A stretch of DNA of 64,000 bases from assembly GCA_032622095.1 (NCBI GenBank), contig CP136061.1:35035797-35099796 (forward strand), in the 5' to 3' direction. The notes under the pieces are model-generated. The model did no database searches. It saw only the letters and a list, made by a program, of their open reading frames with translations, and was not told where the DNA came from. Shown piece after piece: positions 1 to 13,105 of this stretch. The stretch comes from Siphonodentalium dalli (lineage: Eukaryota; Mollusca; Scaphopoda; Gadilida; Siphonodentaliidae). The first letter of the stretch is position 1; each line of letters opens with the position of its first letter. The position numbers and the translations under genes were made by a program.

Positions 1-83
1 TTGCTACATTCATCCAGTGGGGTGGTGTTTGGATACTAACTGATTGTTTGTATTCAATGAAATTAGTCCACAATATGTCTTTA
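1..83 (-). mobile_element. Edge fragment of the dispersed ~365-bp TTAA element
   Basis: Read on the minus strand this begins TTAAAGACATATTGTGGAC and continues to a 'ctggatgaatgtagca' block, matching the first part of the copies at 3159, 13110 and 54416. The rest lies outside the window. No coding capacity is visible. Confidence 0.6.
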
Positions 84-98
84 ACATCACAGTATGAC

Positions 99-976
99 AC
101 ACCAACGTCATAGCTAAATTAGCAGGATCCATCAACACCATATATTAATCAGCAGGACCCCCAATTCACAGCTAAATCAGTAGGACACACCAACATCATA
201 GCTAAATCAGCAGGTCCCACCAACATCATAGATTAATCAGTAGGACCCACCAATATCATGCATAGCTAAATCAGCAGTGCCCACCAACACCATAGCTAAA
301 TCGCCAGGATCCACCAACATCATATCTAAATCAGCAAGACCCACCAACACCATAGCTAAATCAGCAATGCGCACCAACACCACAGCAAAATAAGAAGGAT
401 TCACCAACAATACTGTATGAACCACCAACAACACAGTAGGACCCAACAAACGAAAGAGCTAATTCAAACAGGATCCACCAACACCATAGCTAAATCAGAC
501 GGACTCACCAACAGCATAGCTAAACCAGGAGGCCCCACCGACATTACAAGGTGACCCACCATCGACATAGCTAAATCAGTAGGCCCCACCATCATCACAG
601 TTGTGCCCAGCAAACGACATATCCAAATCAGCAGGATCCACCAACACCATAGATAAGTCAGAAGAACTCACCAACACCATAGCTAAATAAGAAGGACCCA
701 CCATAAACATAGATAAATAAGAAGGACCCACCATCAACATAGCTAAATAAGAAGGACCCACCAACATCATAGCTAAATCAGTAGGCCCCACCAACATCGC
801 AGTATGACGCAACAAACGACATAGCTAAATCAACAGGATCCATCAACCATAGCTAAATCAGAAGGACTCACCAACATCATGTATAGCTAAATCAACAGGG
901 GCCCACCAACACCATAGCTAAATCACCAGGATCCACTAACACCATAGCTAAATCAGCAGGATCCAGCAACATCATG
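99..976. repeat. 30-bp minisatellite (about 28 copies)
   Basis: Degenerate tandem array of a ~30-bp unit of the type 'caacatcatagctaaatcag' plus 'caggaccca'. The open frames on the minus strand here (repeated LVGPADLAM-type peptide) are by-products of a period divisible by three and are not annotated as genes. A shorter, related 28-bp version occurs at 27390-27475. Confidence 0.9.
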
Positions 977-1062
977 TCATTATTAAATGGTTGCACAATT
1001 TGGCCTGATACGCAGACAAAGGTGCAGACTAAGATCGCTGAATCGTAAATACAAACTTTTAA

Positions 1063-1292
1063 CCCTTTTATGAAGGTCATTGCATGACCGGAGCTGCGCT
1101 GGTGAAGTGTTAAATACCCTGTGTCAGTGTATTCTCTTATATATGCGAGTTTTCCATAGGGAGACTCAAATATATAAGAGAATGCACTGACTTAGTATGT
1201 GCGAGGCTCCCTATGTGAGACTCGCATATACGAGAACACTGCATTGGAGCAGGGTTTTTGTAAAATTTCAGGAATCTCCAGCCATGAAAGGG
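1063..1292. mobile_element. TTAA hairpin MITE, family II (CCCTTTYATGA ends)
   Basis: 230-bp element with ends CCCTTTTATGA and CATGAAAGGG. It is flanked by TTAA at 1059-1062 and TTAG at 1293-1296, so the target duplication is one base off. It holds two hairpins (about 1123-1190 and 1201-1246) built on 'attctcttatatatgcgag'. TTAA targets and CCC/GGG termini fit piggyBac-type non-autonomous elements; no transposase is present. Confidence 0.7.
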
Positions 1293-1296
1293 TTAG

Positions 1297-2082
1297 GTAA
1301 TGCATTGTAGGCCTTCAGTCATACAACTATGTCTTCCAAAATTTACTAATTTTCGCATTTAGTGAAAGTTCTTCGAACAGATTTGAAAAAATAATTAGGA
1401 AGTTTTGCTAAGTAATCAACCTTTTGAATCCACGGATGCCCGCGAAACCAAACCTGCCACCATAACGCCAACGCCACCATAACGCCACCATAACGCCACG
1501 GCGCGGCACTGGGAATGATTTGATTAGTTGATTGATTTTGGGTTTTCGTCCCTTTCAACTGAGGGAGGCTCATTATGGCAAAGGAAAAAGAAAACTGGTC
1601 TAAAATCAATCGTATTACTTTGTCGTCTGTTAACAAAAAGCAGTAATTTGAATTTCAAACCGCAAATCGAATTGGAAAATAAACTACCGGAGAGGAGGGT
1701 CATGAGATATCCGGGAAGATGCCCCGTAATGGGGGATTACTCCGAGCCCACACTGTAATTGAGTAGGGACTTTCGTTCAGCGTTCTGTTTAATCCAGAAT
1801 ATTCTCACAGAGCCATTAATTATTCGATATCTGCGCCGCACACACACGTCATTTCCGATCCACTCTCCATTTAATAGTGAAGTGATGCACTGGGTCCAAA
1901 CCGAATCACGCTGACCGGAAGTTAATGCGATGTGAGTTTATGGGCACATTAAACCCAGACTGTATATATCCCGCTATATAAGACCATCCTCGGTATTCAT
2001 GCAGCTGGTGGTCAATGAGGGATTTCCAGACGACATCCGTCAGTTGACACTTATGACAAATCACCAATCGACAACAAACTAA
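1297..2082. other. No gene recognised
   Basis: Contains a short 11-bp tandem repeat 'cgccaccataa' near 1463-1499. A 76-codon plus-strand frame at 1528-1758 has no recognisable domain, splice context or repeats. Nothing else is supported. Confidence 0.5.
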
Positions 2083-2310
2083 GTCTCCTACAGTAATGCT
2101 CTAAGTAATCGACTCCATCACTACAGCAGAATTATGGGTAACTTTTCAGGATTTAGTCGGAAATATGGCTTGTTGCCATTCATCGGAAAGCTCTCCCTGA
2201 GAGCTTTCCGATGAATGGCAACAAGCCATATTTCCGACTAATCCTGAAAAGTTACCCATAATTCTGCTGTGGTTAAGACGTCGATTAATTAGAGCATTAC
2301 TGTATCTCCA
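2083..2310. repeat. Long near-perfect palindrome (foldback element)
   Basis: Two arms of about 113 nt meet at a 3-nt spacer near 2197 (ggaaagctctc-cct-gagagctttcc). The inner ~75 bp are almost exact. The outer part, from 'tctcctacagtaatgctct' to its complement ending near 2310, has small mismatches. It can extrude as a cruciform or be transcribed as a long hairpin. No coding capacity; probably a hairpin MITE. Confidence 0.85.
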
Positions 2311-2744
2311 ATGACCAAACTAGGACAAAGACATTTTTTTTAAAAGACATGTTTGATACCGCACAAAATTTTAAAGATGGTATATCTCTTCCCTGCAATT
2401 TTATGTCGATTACAGGGTATTCGACCTTCAGTCTACATTCCAACTGAGACATACTTCATCAGCAAAGTTAACTGTTATATTAAGCATTGTGTTCCCGCAA
2501 TAAAATATTCAAGAGTGGCCCAGCCATTGTTCACACTTTAATATCGGAAGCAAATAACGAGGCCATAAAACTTACATACTGCAACAATGAGACATCCGCG
2601 AAGTTACATCTGCGAATACATACATCCTGCAAAAAGTCTAACCTGACACAATATAGCTGGTACATTTTTAATCATAGCTCCATAACTCCACACACGCGAC
2701 CAGATCAGCCTCGCAATATACACCCTATAGAGGGCATAATTCAG

Positions 2745-3110
2745 TATTCACCACCTCTGTTAACTGGTACACATGATTCACCCCTCAGTTAACCTGATAT
2801 TCAGTATTCACCCCTCTGTTACCTGGTATTCAGTATTCACCCCTCTGTTAACGGGTATTCACTATTCACCCTTCTGTTACCTGGTATGCAATATTCACTC
2901 CTCTGTTAACGGGTAATCAGTATTTACCCATATGTTACCTAGTATTCAGTATTCACCCCTCTGTTAACAAATGGTATTCAGTATTCACCCCATGTGTTAA
3001 CTGTTATTCAGTATCCCCCATATGTTAACTGTTATTCAGTATCCCCCATCTGTTAACTGGTATTCATGATTTACCCCGCGGTTAACCTGGTATTCAGTAT
3101 TCAACCCATT
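2745..3110. repeat. ~29-30-bp minisatellite (about 12 copies)
   Basis: Tandem units of the form 'tattcagtattcacccctct' plus 'gttaacctgg', progressively degenerate at both ends. No protein is assigned. Confidence 0.85.
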
Positions 3111-3154
3111 GTTGTACGTTTCCATGGGAATTAATAAATAAAATTAGAAGTGTT

Positions 3155-3520
3155 TTAAAGACATATTAAGTACTTGTTCGGTTCGTTAAACTGATAAGAT
3201 AGTATGCGGACGCTATGCCAACTGGAGGATGTACGATTCTACTAACATCGCAGAAAATCTAAAGAAAATCGACCGTATATACCACTCCATAGAAAACATC
3301 GTCTGAAAAACGCTCAATTGTAAATATTTACTATTCGATTCGGGACGCATTTATCGACGGTAAACTAACGAAAACAATTTTGCCATCGGGAGTCACTGCA
3401 TTTAATTATAATATAAGAATGACTGCGTGTGCTGTCTATTTCGATATAATATTTCTAAAAATTACTATACTTTGAACAAGATTATTCTCCATTTCTATTT
3501 GATCACCCTACCGGATTGTT
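3155..3520 (+). mobile_element. Dispersed ~365-bp TTAA element, copy 2
   Basis: Starts TTAAAGACATATTAAGTAC and follows the copies at 13106 and 54412 through 'gattcgggacgca', 'cgagagtcattgca'-like and 'gattattctccatttctatt' blocks. The right end is diverged and the terminal ATCACTTTAA is not seen. Non-coding. Confidence 0.75.
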
Positions 3521-4600
3521 CCCCTAACCTCCAGAAGCCCGCCCACCCAATAGGGAAATTTAACTTAATACGACCAAAGTTGATCACTTGCTGTATATAT
3601 TTCTTACAAATCTCCGTTATTTAGTCAAATTACGTTATATAATTATAGAGTTATGCACCTTTCCCGATTAGCGCAGATATGCCGCGGCGAGTTTTTATAT
3701 ATAATCGTACACACGGTATCCGATTAGTATATTATTTACTATTTAATCTGGGCCGGATTTATATCTAACGAAATGTGAATCAGTTGCAAATAAGTCACAT
3801 TATCGGTGTGAATTTTTTCAACACTGCCGAACTTCAACACACAACTTGGAGCATATTGTAATGTAATTATATTATATCTCCATGCTATCAAGCAGACCAG
3901 ATCTTTGGTGTTACCAGTAGACACATCGAGTAGATAACATGTTGTGAAAATGTGAACAGTGTCGCACAGAAGAACAACTCTTCGAAAGTTATATTTGAAC
4001 ACGGGAAGAAATGTCTTTATTTCCTTTTATCTGTGTCACAGCAATTTCGATACCGCGGGATAATTCAAAAGCGGTTGTTATTATAAATGTATTTGGATCG
4101 CAAACTGCCATACAGATTTAATCTACGTGGGCTTTATTGCGTTTACGTATGGTCATATTATCTAACGAAATGTGAATCAGTTGCAAATATAGACGGTATG
4201 GTTACTAATTATAGACGGTATGCGGGTATGGTTACTAATTTGGTCGCGCGTCTTTGAACTGGTTCTATTACTCTTGAATGTTTAAGTCAAACTGCAATGC
4301 AGAGTTCAGTCCCTTGCTACGCTGACCTGAACACTGCCACCACGTACACCTAATGTGAGGTCAGTGACGAAAGCCTCTCATTTTGTATTTAAAATTTTGC
4401 GTTGTTACAATTAATTCTGCATTATTCTGAGAAACCAAACAGTCAATGCATATTCATTTTAGAAACTGGCTAGATAAAATCAATCAGAATGAATTGTAAT
4501 TGACAAATCGCTTAGATAATGTATTTAGAATTGACTAGAGGTAGGCTGTCCCAATGGGACTATACTGGTACCCCCCATGACAGCCATGCAGTGGCTGAAA
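3521..4600. other. No gene; a 30-nt direct repeat
   Basis: The block 'tatctaacgaaatgtgaatc' plus 'agttgcaaata' occurs at about 3766-3796 and again at 4158-4188. Just after it a ~26-bp unit containing 'atagacggtatg' and 'ggttactaatt' is duplicated (4190-4240). No gene is supported. Confidence 0.5.
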
Positions 4601-4674
4601 TGTTATGCTCTGGAAGGGTAAGTCGGTCGCGCACAGATGGAAGACTGACATATATACTGATTTCGTTGTTGCGA

Positions 4675-4960
4675 AACATTTCAGTCGAAAAAGGGCGATA
4701 ACTAGAAAAAAAAGGTCGGACGGACCTCATAATTGCAGGTGCACATACCCCCATTGTACGAACTATCACTGCCAAGTTTCAAAACAATTGACTATACAAG
4801 CTCGGACAATATTAGACATCTTGAGAAAATGTTCTAAGTTGAAAAAGGGGGATAACTCCACACAAACATTTCGGACGGACCCCATAATCGCAGGTTCACA
4901 GGCTCCCGTGGTACTAAATATATGTGCAAAAAAATCACCGAAAAATGTAGGCATAAAAGC
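4675..4960. repeat. Diverged ~165-bp tandem duplication
   Basis: Two copies share 'gaaaaagggcgataact'/'gaaaaagggggataactcc', then 'ggtcggacggacctcataat'/'tcggacggaccccataat' and 'gcaggt'. Phrases such as 'agggggataactcc' resemble dispersed repeats common in molluscan genomes (inference). Overlapping frames on both strands are not convincing genes. Confidence 0.55.
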
Positions 4961-5092
4961 TCGGACACAGTTGAGTCTACAGCTAGATAAACGAAATGGT
5001 GTTTAAGTGGATAGTGGTTTACGATCTCAGATCCGCCCATATTATCGAGCTTAAACCAGGCATCAAAAAGTTCACCAACAAAAGATGTTTAA

Positions 5093-5684
5093 AGGGGTAC
5101 TGTACCCAAGATGTTGTTGTTGGTTTCTATAATCCCCGAGTCGGAGAATAAGTTAACAACTTTTCCATTTTTTGAAAGTCTGTTGAGTACGAAGTATTGT
5201 TACGGATGGCAAATTTACCGGAATGCAAAAATACAAATTGTCGTTGTCGAGTAATTTTTGTAAAGTTTTCAACCAAATGAATCAAATAAACATTATATTA
5301 TATGCTTAGTAGTCCCATATACTCATTTAAGTTAGTGTACCGTCACTAGTCAATGAGTGGCTTGGGTTTTCTCCCCGTATAAGCATAATGTTTCAAACGA
5401 TCGTGTGTGCAATTGTTTTCCTAATCCAGTATCCCTCAATTATAATTTGATTACGTTTTGTACACGGAAATTCGAATTTTAAGAGACGCCATTTTATGGC
5501 TGGAGCCATAAAATCAATTTATATTAAATTATTAACTTTTAAATTATTAAATTTTAAGATAGCCTATTAACCTGAGCGTTTACAGAATACATCTTCGACT
5601 CAAATTACTTATATTTCTATATAGTATCGATAATAGATCGTTGTTATCACCGGGAATTTATTGAAAATGGCGTACAGTACCCCT
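5093..5684. mobile_element. 592-bp TTAA element, family IV (AGGGGTACTGTAC ends)
   Basis: Terminal inverted repeats AGGGGTACTGTAC at 5093 and GTACAGTACCCCT ending at 5684, each flanked by TTAA (5089-5092, 5685-5688). No open frame of note, so non-autonomous. A second element with the same start abuts a different MITE at 63379. Confidence 0.7.
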
Positions 5685-5864
5685 TTAAGGGCTACTTTTA
5701 ATATTGATATTAGCATACCACATGCTTATACAACATATATTATCTTTGTAAACCCTGGTATTAGTAATTTGATGTGTATATGTCTATGTGTTATGTAAAC
5801 TCTTCAGTACTGGAGAAAAATAAAAACATAATTGCAGATATATTATTATGTACGTGCAGGGTTA

Positions 5865-6600
5865 ATGAGCTTAAGCCCTCAACAAGTAAGTAAGGACATG
5901 TCAGTGTGGACATAACTTTTGTCCAAACTTTTGTGGTTTTTAGAAAGTTGTGTTAGAATGATTTATAGACCATAAACAGCAGTTAATACAGGGGGGGGGG
6001 GTGAAAACAAAAATTTCCGGCACGTATGCCCGGGTGGGTGGGTGGTCAAAGCCACCAACAAGCAATTTTTTCCGCAACTAAAAAAAAAATTCCTGCTTGT
6101 TTTTTAGTGTTTTGGCAATGAGTTGGGCTTCAAAACCACTTTGAATGAGAGAAATAATGTAATTCTAACTGTAAACTGACTGCAGGCAGTTATCGTATTG
6201 TATTTTGTTGCAAATTTTGAAATCCATATGGCCGCTGGCAGCCATGTTTTTTGGCCGAATGACCTCAAAATGACTCATTCCTATTTACATGTCCATGTTA
6301 ACATCCATGATAAATAGTATGCACAGAAATTCATATACAGCTGTTTACAGTGAATTCCCCCCCCCCCCCGCAAATATCTGTTTTAGTGTTAAAAGGGGGG
6401 TGGGTGTCAAAAAATGATCGGAAAAAACGGAAAAAAGATTGGCGGTGGGGGTGGGTGGGTACAAAAAATGATCGAAAGGGAAAAAATGCCATACGTGCCT
6501 GAAATATTTTTCCGACCCCCCCCCCTGGTTAATATGGCATTTATAAAAAGGTTTAAGGGCTTAAGCTCTTAAACCCAAAAGTCATTAAACCACATAAACC
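5865..6600. repeat. Foldback segment with G- and C-runs
   Basis: 'gagcttaagccct' near 5868 recurs inverted as 'agggcttaagctc' near 6553-6568. Inner arms containing 'taatacag', a G-run and 'ggcacgtatg' (5968-6035) match the reverse complement of 6485-6545. The centre holds a diverged tandem unit with 'caaaaaatgatcg'. Probably a degenerate inverted-repeat transposon. Confidence 0.55.
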
Positions 6601-6767
6601 CCTTTCGTTGGTGGGTCCCGACGGAAGGATGGACGGACGGATAACTTGGTTCATATATACCCCCATAACTCGTTACATAGGTTTAATTATGTATATATAC
6701 ATATACATGATGGCAGAGATCAGACCAGCATAGTGAGGTGACTTATCTCTGCCTTGTTTGTGTTTAA

Positions 6768-7500
6768 CCCTTTCATGACTGAACAGCGCTGGTGCAGCAT
6801 TAAAAATAATGTGCCATTGCATTCTCTTAGATATGCGAGTCTCACATATGGAGCCTCAAATATATAAGAGAATGCCAGGCTTACAAGGTCAATGTAAATA
6901 TTGTTAATATATAAGAAAATTAAGTAGCTCAGTGTTTTCGCAAAATCTCAGTAAGCTCCAGTCATGGAAGATCATGCCATGAATCTCTACTATGGCTACC
7001 GCCCGAAGAGATCATATTCCACCAGTACAAAACCTGGGAACTTATTGAAGTTTTGACAGGGAACCTTATATAATCGAAAAAATAAGAAAGGGAATATATT
7101 TCTGTGTTATTATCTCTTTCTTAATAATGTACTTCACTGTAGGTGAAGTTCCCAATCCGAAATTTCACGATTTAAGTGACTTTGTGAGCGATATTGCTTT
7201 GCATTTCTTACAATTATGGAACTTTTCCTGGGTAATTAATTCAATGTTTATTGCGATATCGGCTCACAAAAATCACAGAAAAACATGCAATTTATTCCCC
7301 GTGTTATTTTTTTGACTTTATAAGGTTCCCTGCCAGGTGTTGTACTGGTGGAATATGATACGGGCGTTAGCCAGCATAGTAGAGATTCATGGTATGATCT
7401 ACAGTCATGGAAGCCATAATAGAGATTCATGGTATGATCTACAGTCATGGAAGCCATAGTAGAGATTCATGGTATGATCTACAGTCATGGAAGCTTAGGG
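6768..7500. mobile_element. 733-bp TTAA element, family II relative
   Basis: TTAA at 6764-6767 precedes CCCTTTCATGACTG. GGG at 7498-7500 is followed by TTAA at 7501-7504, and the right end read inward is CCCTAAGCTTCCATGACTG. It contains one copy of the conserved hairpin (6807-6875), inverted inner arms (about 6965-7075 against 7318-7400) and three copies of a 40-bp unit at 7379-7496. Part of the left arm recurs at 48190-48330. Confidence 0.6.
7379..7496. repeat. 40-bp tandem repeat, three copies
   Basis: Units begin 'agagattcatggtatgatct' at 7381, 7421 and 7461 and are nearly identical. Each carries the 'cagtcatggaag' end motif of the surrounding element, so the element's terminus has been amplified in place. 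Confidence 0.9.
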
Positions 7501-7504
7501 TTAA

Positions 7505-10500
7505 GTATGTTGATGTTATTCTTCTGTCTTTATTCAAGTACACTGTGTAGTGGTCGTCAGTAAATGGTGTGAGACGAAATTGTAATTTTAAACTGGTCGA
7601 TCCCAGACGCTGTTGATTGACAATACTAAGCGGACAAACCACGTGAGAGATAAGTATGTATTAGAATTTCTCAGAACTGACAATGAACAGACAGTTTGTT
7701 TGTGTCTTGGTGCCAATTTAATTATATTATTACAAATGGCTCACACGTTCAGACATGCCAATTGGTTAATGCCATGCAACAAAGGACGTGGCGACATGGC
7801 GGGGTGTGTTGTCTCTTCCAACATATTATCAACAGTTAAAGCTAGATATCGTTTCTGAACTATAGATCATATCGGTTTCCGAACGCAGTTAATTGATAAG
7901 TCGAAATTCGGTGACTTGTTTTTGAGAAGAAAACATATTGTTTGGAACTAAATTAAAGCAAACAGTAGTTGAATCATAGCTAATATTGTAATCTAACGTA
8001 CTCATTGCCTTATCAGTCATATACGGTCACTTTGGTTTGAAAAATTATATTTAAATCGAAGGGAGTGTCTTCTTCGGGTGGACTTGCTCAATTGCAACCA
8101 AAGCGTCCACAATGGTTAGAAGAAACTAACTAAATAAGTAGAATTTGGTCCCTTTCGTTTTACAGGGTATCTCGAATACGTTTTTTTTTAATCTGGCACG
8201 CTATTATATATAATATATAATATATAATATTTCAAATAAATTTGCAAATTCAAGAAATATAATACCCATGGCATGTAAAAATGTGAGTTTTCCCTAGCTT
8301 GAAATTCGCTCGTGTCCAAACAATGGCGGGAGATTGTGGCTGGGTATAGGCTTTAGTCAGCCTTTCAAATTGTGTGCAAAAGTGGGGTAGTGTAGAAACG
8401 TATGTTGACAAATTGAAAAGGGCATGGTTCGGCTAGTACTCCTACGTGGTAAAATACGTTGGTAGAAGATCTTCACGTCGGAACTCGCGAATTTAGCGGG
8501 GGGCATGGGCAAATATTAACACCGAGCCTATATAAAACGTTTAGTTCCTTCTAACCCAATGCTACCTTCTACTAAACATTGTTGTGTCTATACTACACTA
8601 TCCGAAATATCAGAATCAAATGATTCTTCACGGCGATTTTATCCTTCAGAACCAACCGGGAATCAAATTTGGAGAACCAGCCCATATTGGTTCTCCAAGC
8701 TTCATACAACACTTAACAGGCTCAAGAATAGAGTTACAGTTCCTGGCTGAAGGCGTCGCTCTAAACCGCACGGAATTTACATTTCCCGATATCTCAACTC
8801 AACGTCGGGGGCATAATGACGCGCTTTTCGTTGCACTTCTAAGATTCGTTTAAAAATAAAGTACAACACGTTTTGAGTAAAGTAATTGGCTTTTGAATCA
8901 GAACCCTGTCTTCACATATTAAGGCTGCCATACATTGCTTTATGGCGAAACCCAGGTTATCATCGGGGATTTACCCATTTGCGGTTAAATCAGCGTGTTC
9001 ATCAATAACAGAATAAAAAGTGGATTACTTTTTACAAAATTCTGTTGAAGCCAATTCGAGTGTCACATCCTTCTCTGTTTTAATGAGATCAAACTGTGTT
9101 TTTGTCCAGGCGTTATCAGCAGTTGACGCACCGCCGAGTTGGCACTGATATGATAGCCAGGACCACAGTCGGAATATCGGTAAATCTCGCCATGTCTCGT
9201 CAATTCCACGAGAGTAATGTCCAATAATTTGACAGGAGCCATGGGGCATGTGGATTCCCAACTTGATTTCATATTTATATAATGTTTAATTGATCGGAAA
9301 ATCGACTCCCATGGAAGATCACACAATCTGTTTATTGCCATACGTTGATAAACATATATGATTATAGAGACATAGGTATATGTCGATCTGTATAAATATT
9401 ACCTATATATCATTATTTAGTAACAGATGCCATGAATGAATGCCAAATCTACTGCCAGAATTTCCAAGGAACAAGGCTCGGAACTGAGACAGAATTTTCC
9501 AGAAACACACCAACTGTCGTGTTGCTGATAAATGTGTTATTTCACTTAAAACAGAAGCCAATATGTATTTGTATTTTTGGATATAGCTCATTGGAGGCAA
9601 ATAACTTGCGGTCAGATGCTCGTAGCCCATTTATATATAACCATGGGCATATGCGAGAAATACACAATGAAAACACACTCCACAGTTTGGATCGATAAGC
9701 CTTGCCCTGTGTATTTTGATGTTGCGTTTTTTGACAATCGGTCTTCCGTATCATTTCTGCAACACAATTATCGTCTTACTTGCAGCACGACGTTACCGTG
9801 TGATCGCCACGGAAGCATTTTCATTCAGAGTACGGTCAATATATTGCCGCCGGTGCAGTGTATTTTTGGATAGAAAACAAATAAGCCCATGCCGAAATCA
9901 GAAACTATGTCGCGAGGGGCACACCGGGTTGAGTCTAGGATATTTGGCACTCGGGACTTGGCTAGATGGTTTTCGCTGCGGGGGGGGGGGGGGGCACCTT
10001 GGAATTTCCAACTGCACCCACCCCATTGAACGACGCCAAACTCACAAGTTTCAATTTGCACCCCCCTGTGGCTTTGATTTTTCCCAAATGTTCCCTCACA
10101 GACAACTAGATGTAGTCTATTCTAAATGGACAAGTAGTCTAGTGGCCACTAGCCATGCAGGGGGGTGAAAATCTAGTGGTATAATGACAGACAAATTTAC
10201 ACCCAGATTTATTTTTTCTTAAATTAATTAGCAAGTAATTACTGGCAAGGACACAGGACACACGGGTCGGACGATGGTGTGAACATTTTGAAATCTGAAC
10301 ATGAAAAATTGACAATCCTAGCATCTAGACTGGCCTGGAACTTTTCACTGGAAATTTTCAACCTGACACTCACCCTAAGGTTTGAAAATTGCCGACTGAT
10401 GGCCATTTCAGTCCAAAATTTTGCAAATGAAAGGGAAATATGCAGATGTTGGTCTAAAAACAGAAGACGAGAAATCATCGATACTAAATTATGTTAGGTG

Positions 10501-11200
10501 GCACCCGGGGAGGGGTCAGGGGGCTACATCAATCCACACCCCTGTCGGGGGGGGGTAGCCACCCCGTCTGTGAGATCTGCAACGGTCAACCCGGTAAGCT
10601 AAAGCCCGCCCATGTTGGGGAGTCGTTTAGCCCCTGCGTCGGGGATATCCTGGCGCCACCCGTTTGAAATCATATAAATATTTTAAAGGAGAAGACCACA
10701 TATTGAGCAGAAATCAGGGGGGAAATGAGCTCTCATAACCACAAAACTACACTAAAGACATCACAATAAACCCAAATTGGATGCAGTCGCATAATATATA
10801 TATGGTATCGTTCTGTTTTAGACAAAGATCAAACAGTAAAATATGACCAGACAAACATAGAAACCGCTCATCTCATTACATCTGACAACACCAGTTGAAC
10901 ATGATTACCTTTCAAAGCAATAACACCGGGCACCAGATTACGGACAACCATAGGCACACACACCATGGATAAATACACGGTCAAAAGATCGGTGGTTTCT
11001 TTGTACGGTTATATCTGGCATTTAACCATGGTTATATATAAACGGGATACGAGCATCTGACCGCAGGAGTCCATATATCATGTCAAACCTGAATTCCCAA
11101 AATGTGTGGGGACAAAAGTGCTTGCTTAAGAGCCTGTAGTTGCATTACAGTCCAAAGGACGTAAGTCGGTTTTTGAGCAAAATCTGATTTACACGCGCAA
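7505..11200. other. No recognisable gene; simple repeats only
   Basis: An AT dinucleotide tract lies near 8200-8230 and a G14 run at about 9980-9994. A GC-richer patch at 10500-10660 resembles one at 15660-15840. Frames of up to 150 codons (9716-10168 plus strand) run through the G-tract and show no domain. Nothing is assignable. Confidence 0.5.
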
Positions 11201-11226
11201 AAAAATTTCCGCCACGACTTGAGCTT

Positions 11227-11496
11227 GTGGTATTACATCGCACATCTGGCTCAACCAAAGAACGAAGGTGGCGAAACAACATACCATGTAATACTTGTGA
11301 ACAGTGTGGTAACGGGATAGGGGACGATCTGTTGATATGTAACGAGTTTAGATATATCCTTGAACAATACATTCCAAAATACTATTGGTTATTTCTAAAG
11401 CAAGAAAAGTTTTATGGCTTGATATTTATAGCTAATAAATCTCTACTGAAAAGGGTGAGTATATTTCTGAAATTAGCATTCAGAAAATTGCGATAA
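11227..11496 (+). pseudogene. Decayed tail of a non-LTR retrotransposon reverse transcriptase
   Basis: An 89-codon frame with no clear start contains C-x2-C (CNTCEQC), then IGDDLLICNEF, then a tyrosine-rich YIPKYY block, and ends in a hydrophobic/basic KLAFRKLR stretch. This order (zinc-binding cysteines, 'IGDE.H....C', 'R..YIP.Y', helical 'LA.F....') is the extreme C-terminus often seen after the reverse transcriptase of animal LINE elements. The His/Cys spacing is not intact and nothing upstream continues the frame, so this is a dead fragment. Assignment is by pattern only; a chance frame cannot be excluded. Confidence 0.5.
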
Positions 11497-11819
11497 CATA
11501 CAACTATACTGGTGATCTGGCATTGGCAGCATTTACATCTGTATGTAATTTATTTCAGTTAATATATATATATATATCACTCTTTGTGTGAGTCGATGGA
11601 CAATTACATTCGTATATGTGATATAATGCTAAAACTTTTATTGAAATATCTCATGTATATTGTGTATACATATCTTTTGTGTATGTTCCACTTTAAATGG
11701 TGGCTTTACGCATTTAGCAATTCCAAAATCAGAATCTTGTTTTCTTATCCTTGGTACGACATTTTACTTCGATTGTCGTGTTGATATATACATGAAAAAT
11801 AGCGAAATGTATCCTTTTG

Positions 11820-12650
11820 ATACTGCATGTAACACAATGTCCAGGGCCCTATACTATAGAACACAATTATTGTAATCATAAGCTTCTGTGGGGCACACAA
11901 AATTTGTCGATTACCATAGACCTCCACTCTTATGCTAACAGTGAAAAGGCGACTTCTTGTAATGCCGCGTTCACATGCATGGTGGCCAATACAATAATAG
12001 GTTTTCCCACATGTGACTTGATTGACCAATGAAAAAAAATTATTCCTCTGAGACACTCATTGATATGTTATCGCTAGTGCATGGGTGAGCCGTGTTCAAT
12101 TGATAAGTGGTAATCGGTATCCTTTAAATACTCGCTCAGTGAGTACACCGCAACCGTACGTGCATTGTGTTATATTTCGTCAATGGTTATCGTCTGTTCC
12201 AACAATTCTAGTTGTACGATGTATTTCAATTTCTAGTTGGGTTGTCATTCAGAATCGCTGGAGTATTCTATTGATAATATGTACAAGAGACGTAGCTAGA
12301 GGGACTCATGTGCATGTTTAAACTCCAAGTTGTGTACCCACAAAGGGGACCCTCTAACAACGTCCCTGCACGAATGTCATAATTGGGCAATATATATACT
12401 CCAATACAGACTTTAGGTTGTTTGCCACGAGACAACCGCTTGATTGCCGCAGTGTGAATGCCATTCTGATCAAACCCAATCACCCACGAGCACACGGGTA
12501 TAATCTACACTATTTACAATACAGTGGTCTATTGCACATAACGCCTCCTGTGTTCCTCCCATAACCTTGTGATTACAATTATTATGGTCCATAGTATAGG
12601 CCCCTGGGATGTCACGCTTTGCTAGAGATGTCAACCGATGTCCAAACTAT
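11820..12650. repeat. Inverted-repeat segment
   Basis: The block at about 11828-11900 ('cagggccctatactat', 'acaattattgtaatca') matches the reverse complement of about 12545-12645 ('gattacaattattatgg', 'atagtataggcccctg'). It probably marks the arms of an old ~0.8-kb inverted-repeat element. No gene is seen between. Confidence 0.5.
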
Positions 12651-13105
12651 CTTATCTTGACGACAAATGCAACGAAATACCTCTGGCAATAACTGGTAAC
12701 ATTTCTTTTTTTTGTCTGATTATTCGCAGCAATATTAAGATGGCTATGGGTCAAGTTATATATTCTCAAAGGGTATGTTTTGCCTCTCTATAGACACTAG
12801 TTATACTTCATAAACAACAGTCAAATTAAAATAAATAGATGATTTAATAGATAAATAGAGCCATTCTTGGAAATCATTTTTTTTTGGTCATCACTCATGA
12901 GATAATTCCCGTATCCAACCAAAAAGTGTAGATATCTATTTATTATATACTCCGCTCAGTTGGCCCATGGCTCAACTCGAAAGAGTAAAAAGGGAAATTT
13001 TATACCCCAGCACAGCCATGGTAATTAATGAGCTTGTGCATTTAAAACTAGTTCCATTTTTAGACAGATTGGTTGAAGGATAAAGTGGCTAACATCATAG
13101 TATGT

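Noticed and set aside
237-1080. Repeated short proteins (LVGPADLAM-type) on the minus strand
   Set aside because: They are read-through of the 30-bp minisatellite, whose period is divisible by three.
2353-2792. Overlapping frames with a phrase resembling a zinc-finger linker (LRIHTSCKK)
   Set aside because: No C2H2 spacing and no second finger; the frame runs into a minisatellite.
9716-10168. 150-codon frame
   Set aside because: Runs through a G14 tract (poly-Gly) and shows no domain or splice context.
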